From Posidoniimonas polymericola (GTDB lineage Bacteria; Planctomycetota; Planctomycetia; Pirellulales; Lacipirellulaceae): a DNA stretch of 64,000 nt. This document shows, in pieces, positions 62,284-64,000 of this stretch. Position 1 is the first letter of the stretch. Every line of letters starts with the position of its first letter. The notes under the pieces were generated by a model. It ran no database searches. It saw nothing but the letters and a program-made list of their open reading frames with translations, and had not been told where the DNA came from. A program made the translations under genes and the position numbers. The stretch spans positions 21,255-85,254 of the forward strand of contig NZ_SJPO01000015.1 in assembly GCF_007859935.1 (NCBI RefSeq). Direction: 5' to 3'.

Positions 62284-63663
62284 ATGAACCTACGCAGGGA
62301 CTCGCTCCCGACCTTGCTGATTGCTGCGACTTTGCTCGCCGGGTGCCGCTGCCCGTCGAGCAGCCGGACGCCGTGCGCGAACGTGGCGCCGTGCGTCTAC
62401 GAGCAGACCGCCCCGCTTCACCACGCCCCCGACCTGACCGAGCTCGCCAGCATCGACCGGGACGCGCTGTTCCTGTTCCCCTGCCAGCTCCCCTCGCCGA
62501 GCGACGAGTACCGGCTGATCGACGCCCCCACCGCCGGCTGCAACGCGGCCCGCAACGCCCGGGTCGCCTACATGCTCGACCTCGAGCAGCACTGGGCCAG
62601 CATCCTCATCGACTGCGACACCGACGCCGTGCAGAAGGCGCTCTGCCTGACGCGCGACCTGCTGAAGCTCCGCGAGGCAGACGTCCGCAACGCGGCCGCC
62701 GGCTCGGCGCTGACCACGTTCTACATGCTCGCCGGAGCCGAGACCCAGCTCACGTACGTCCGCCGCGGCGTCGAAGAAGCCCGCGCCACCCTCCGCCGCA
62801 TCGACGCCCTCCGACAAAAGGGCCTCGAAGTCCCCGCCGAGGTCAACCGGGCCGAGGTCGCCCAGATGCTTGCCGGGCTGGAGGACCAAGAGCTCCAACT
62901 GAGCCTCGCCCGGATCCAGCTCAACGGCCAGCTCATGCGGCTGCTCGGCTGCCCGCTCAACGAGAACGGCATGTTCCAGCCGAGCGTCGACTGGAGCTGC
63001 CAGCTGAGCAACCCCGACTTCGAAGCCCTCGCCGCCGACGGCCTGGCCCACCGCAGCGACGTCCGCAGCGTCCGTCTCGCGGCCTGCCGGCTCGAGAAGG
63101 CGACCCTGCCGGTCGCCCGCGCCGTGCTGGCCGTCGCCGACCCGGCCCTCGGCTCGGTCGAGCCGCAGAGCGGGCTGTGCCACCTGATCCGCTGCTCGTG
63201 CTGCTACGACCAAGAGGAACCAATCCGCCGCCGCCAGCTCCGCACGCTGCTGGCCGAGTCCCGCGAGGCCGCGATCGCCAAGATCAAGGGCGCCGCGTTC
63301 CAGGTCGCGATCCAGCAGCAGCGGGTTGCCGTCGCCCGCCAGGCAGTGCTCGACCGCCGCGGCGACCTGCGGTCGCTCGAAAAACTCCGCGACGTGAACG
63401 ACACCTCGATCTTCGAGATCAGCACCGCCAGGGGCCGCGTCTTCACCGCCGAGGCGACCCTCGTCGAGCAGGTGGTCGAGCTGAAGGTCGCCGAGGTCGC
63501 GCTCCGCCAGGAGCAGGGCCTGCTGGCCGACGAGTGCGGCCTGGGCGCCCACCTCTGCTGCGAGCCCCAGTCGAACTACGAGGTCCGCCCGGTCGAGCTC
63601 CCATGCCCCACGGGTGACTCCTGCCCCTGCGAGGCCGAGCTCGAGATCCCGATCTCGCTGTAG
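62284..63663 (+). CDS. Cys-rich TolC-like outer-membrane efflux lipoprotein
   Basis: 459 aa from ATG 62284; lipobox LLAGC (Cys20) with RCPSSSRTPC next to it. Long helices with VRRGVEEARATLRRIDALRQ and the second-half repeat suggest an outer-membrane factor fold. Unusually many Cys remain: CRCP, CNAA, CLIR-like CHLIRCSCCYD, HLCCEPQ and CPTGDSCPCE. No RND or ABC partner lies in the window. Confidence 0.75.
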   Translation: MNLRRDSLPTLLIAATLLAGCRCPSSSRTPCANVAPCVYEQTAPLHHAPDLTELASIDRDALFLFPCQLPSPSDEYRLIDAPTAGCNAARNARVAYMLDLEQHWASILIDCDTDAVQKALCLTRDLLKLREADVRNAAAGSALTTFYMLAGAETQLTYVRRGVEEARATLRRIDALRQKGLEVPAEVNRAEVAQMLAGLEDQELQLSLARIQLNGQLMRLLGCPLNENGMFQPSVDWSCQLSNPDFEALAADGLAHRSDVRSVRLAACRLEKATLPVARAVLAVADPALGSVEPQSGLCHLIRCSCCYDQEEPIRRRQLRTLLAESREAAIAKIKGAAFQVAIQQQRVAVARQAVLDRRGDLRSLEKLRDVNDTSIFEISTARGRVFTAEATLVEQVVELKVAEVALRQEQGLLADECGLGAHLCCEPQSNYEVRPVELPCPTGDSCPCEAELEIPISL

Positions 63664-63677
63664 CGAACCCGCCGGTA

Positions 63678-63731
63678 GGGTTTTGTCCGACTGGTTTTGT
63701 CCGAATATTCGATCGGAGGGGACAAAACCCC
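63678..63731. repeat. GGTTTTGTCC inverted-repeat cluster
   Basis: GGGTTTTGTCC (63678-63688), GGTTTTGTCC (63693-63702) and the complement GGGGACAAAACCCC (63718-63731) form a hairpin after the TolC-like gene; a further copy is at 63808-63818. Confidence 0.75.
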
Positions 63732-63866
63732 AGACGCGGCACGGGCCCTCTCGTCTTAAAGGCTTAGCTGGCAATGCCTTGCGCTATTCTTCTTCTGGTT
63801 GGGGACAGGGTTTTGTCCAGTTCTGCCTCCTAAATCGCCAAGTTGCTAGGCTCTGCATGCGGGTGC

Positions 63867-63927
63867 CACTGGCTCCGCCAGTGAGCGCAAGAACAGCATT
63901 CGTGCCAATGCACTGGCAGAGCCCAGT
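63867..63927. repeat. REP-like palindromes
   Basis: CACTGGC-TCC-GCCAGTG (63867-63883) is a perfect 7-bp inverted repeat with a 3-base loop; CACTGGC-AGA-GCCCAGT (63911-63927) is an imperfect copy 44 bases later. Confidence 0.65.
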
Positions 63928-64000
63928 AGCGTCCGGGATAAGTGTACTTAGAAGGTCGTGCAGTCGGAATGTGCGTGAGAGTCCCCTTGTGAGGGTCTCG

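Larger units (their letters stand above)
63664..64000. other. Gene-free edge region with repeats
   Basis: 337 bases: GTTTTGTCC/GGACAAAAC hairpin elements at 63678-63731 and 63808-63818, two CACTGGC palindromes (63867-63883 and 63911-63927), and a GTGCG followed by GTGAGAGTCCCC at 63971. No gene seen. Confidence 0.6.

Noticed and set aside
62190..63617. 475-codon open frame in another frame of the TolC-like gene
   Set aside because: Its product is extremely Arg/Pro-rich, the mark of a shifted frame in GC-rich DNA; the TolC-like frame has a lipobox and helices.

Overview
The window looks like chromosome from a high-GC planctomycete (Planctomycetota, most likely order Pirellulales; family-level placement near Lacipirellulaceae is my inference). 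The signs are several DUF1559-type pseudopilins with a GFTLVELL methylation site and an H-X9-DG tail, secreted proteins with dockerin-like repeats and PEP-CTERM sorting tails, DUF1570-like HEXXH proteins, a membrane Ser/Thr kinase, a formylmethanofuran dehydrogenase subunit, planctomycete-style ECF sigma factors and a formylglycine-type sulfatase. I see no insertion sequence, prophage, CRISPR array or rRNA. There are two tRNAs: Lys(CTT) and Ala(TGC).

Layout. 0-1.9 kb: a pseudopilin, a secreted HEXXH protein and tRNA-Lys with a shared bidirectional terminator. 1.9-10 kb: a minus-strand mannoside operon (GH92 alpha-mannosidase, FHS/FucP-type sugar permease, ROK kinase, GH125 exo-mannosidase) with a divergent N-acetylhexosamine 1-kinase-like gene, which together suit uptake and phosphorylation of mannose and HexNAc from N-glycan-like material. 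10-15 kb: an orphan NtrC-type sigma-54 activator, then a minus-strand set of small membrane and stress-type proteins (69-aa protein, DUF1328, helical protein, Pmp3/YqaE, helical protein with a four-Cys cluster) headed by an ANTAR regulator with a degenerate receiver. 15-21 kb: a lipase-like lipoprotein, CsrA, an M24 peptidase, and a PHP-type phosphatase coupled to a second HEXXH protein. 21-23.4 kb: three tandem secreted carboxypeptidase-regulatory-like paralogues. 23.4-31 kb: a methyltransferase-like protein, a membrane Ser/Thr kinase, and two large secreted planctomycete proteins.

31-34.7 kb holds the most unusual gene: one open frame joining a secreted dockerin/PEP-CTERM protein to a complete DUF1559 pseudopilin. 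A divergent PEP-CTERM gene lies next to it. 34.7-42.8 kb: an ECF sigma factor divergent from a heavy-metal efflux operon (TolC, His-rich secreted protein, HlyD-type adaptor, HME-RND pump, His-rich lipoprotein). 43-52 kb: a sulfatase, a LacI regulator, then a beta-1,3-glucan-type locus (PEP-CTERM protein, DUF1559 pseudopilin, lipoprotein, two GH16 enzymes) whose leader carries a clear palindrome and two strong hairpins. 52-64 kb: tRNA-Ala, a condensation-domain-like protein, an ECF sigma/anti-sigma pair, a UPF0173 hydrolase, a Rieske protein, an NhaC antiporter, fhcC, mobA, and a Cys-rich TolC-like lipoprotein.

Intergenic DNA carries a recurrent short inverted-repeat motif (GGACAAAAC and its complement) at 17.9, 43.0-43.2 and 63.7-63.8 kb. 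The right edge has small REP-like palindromes and a possible group II intron 5' end. All functional calls rest on motif recognition by eye. No database search was run.
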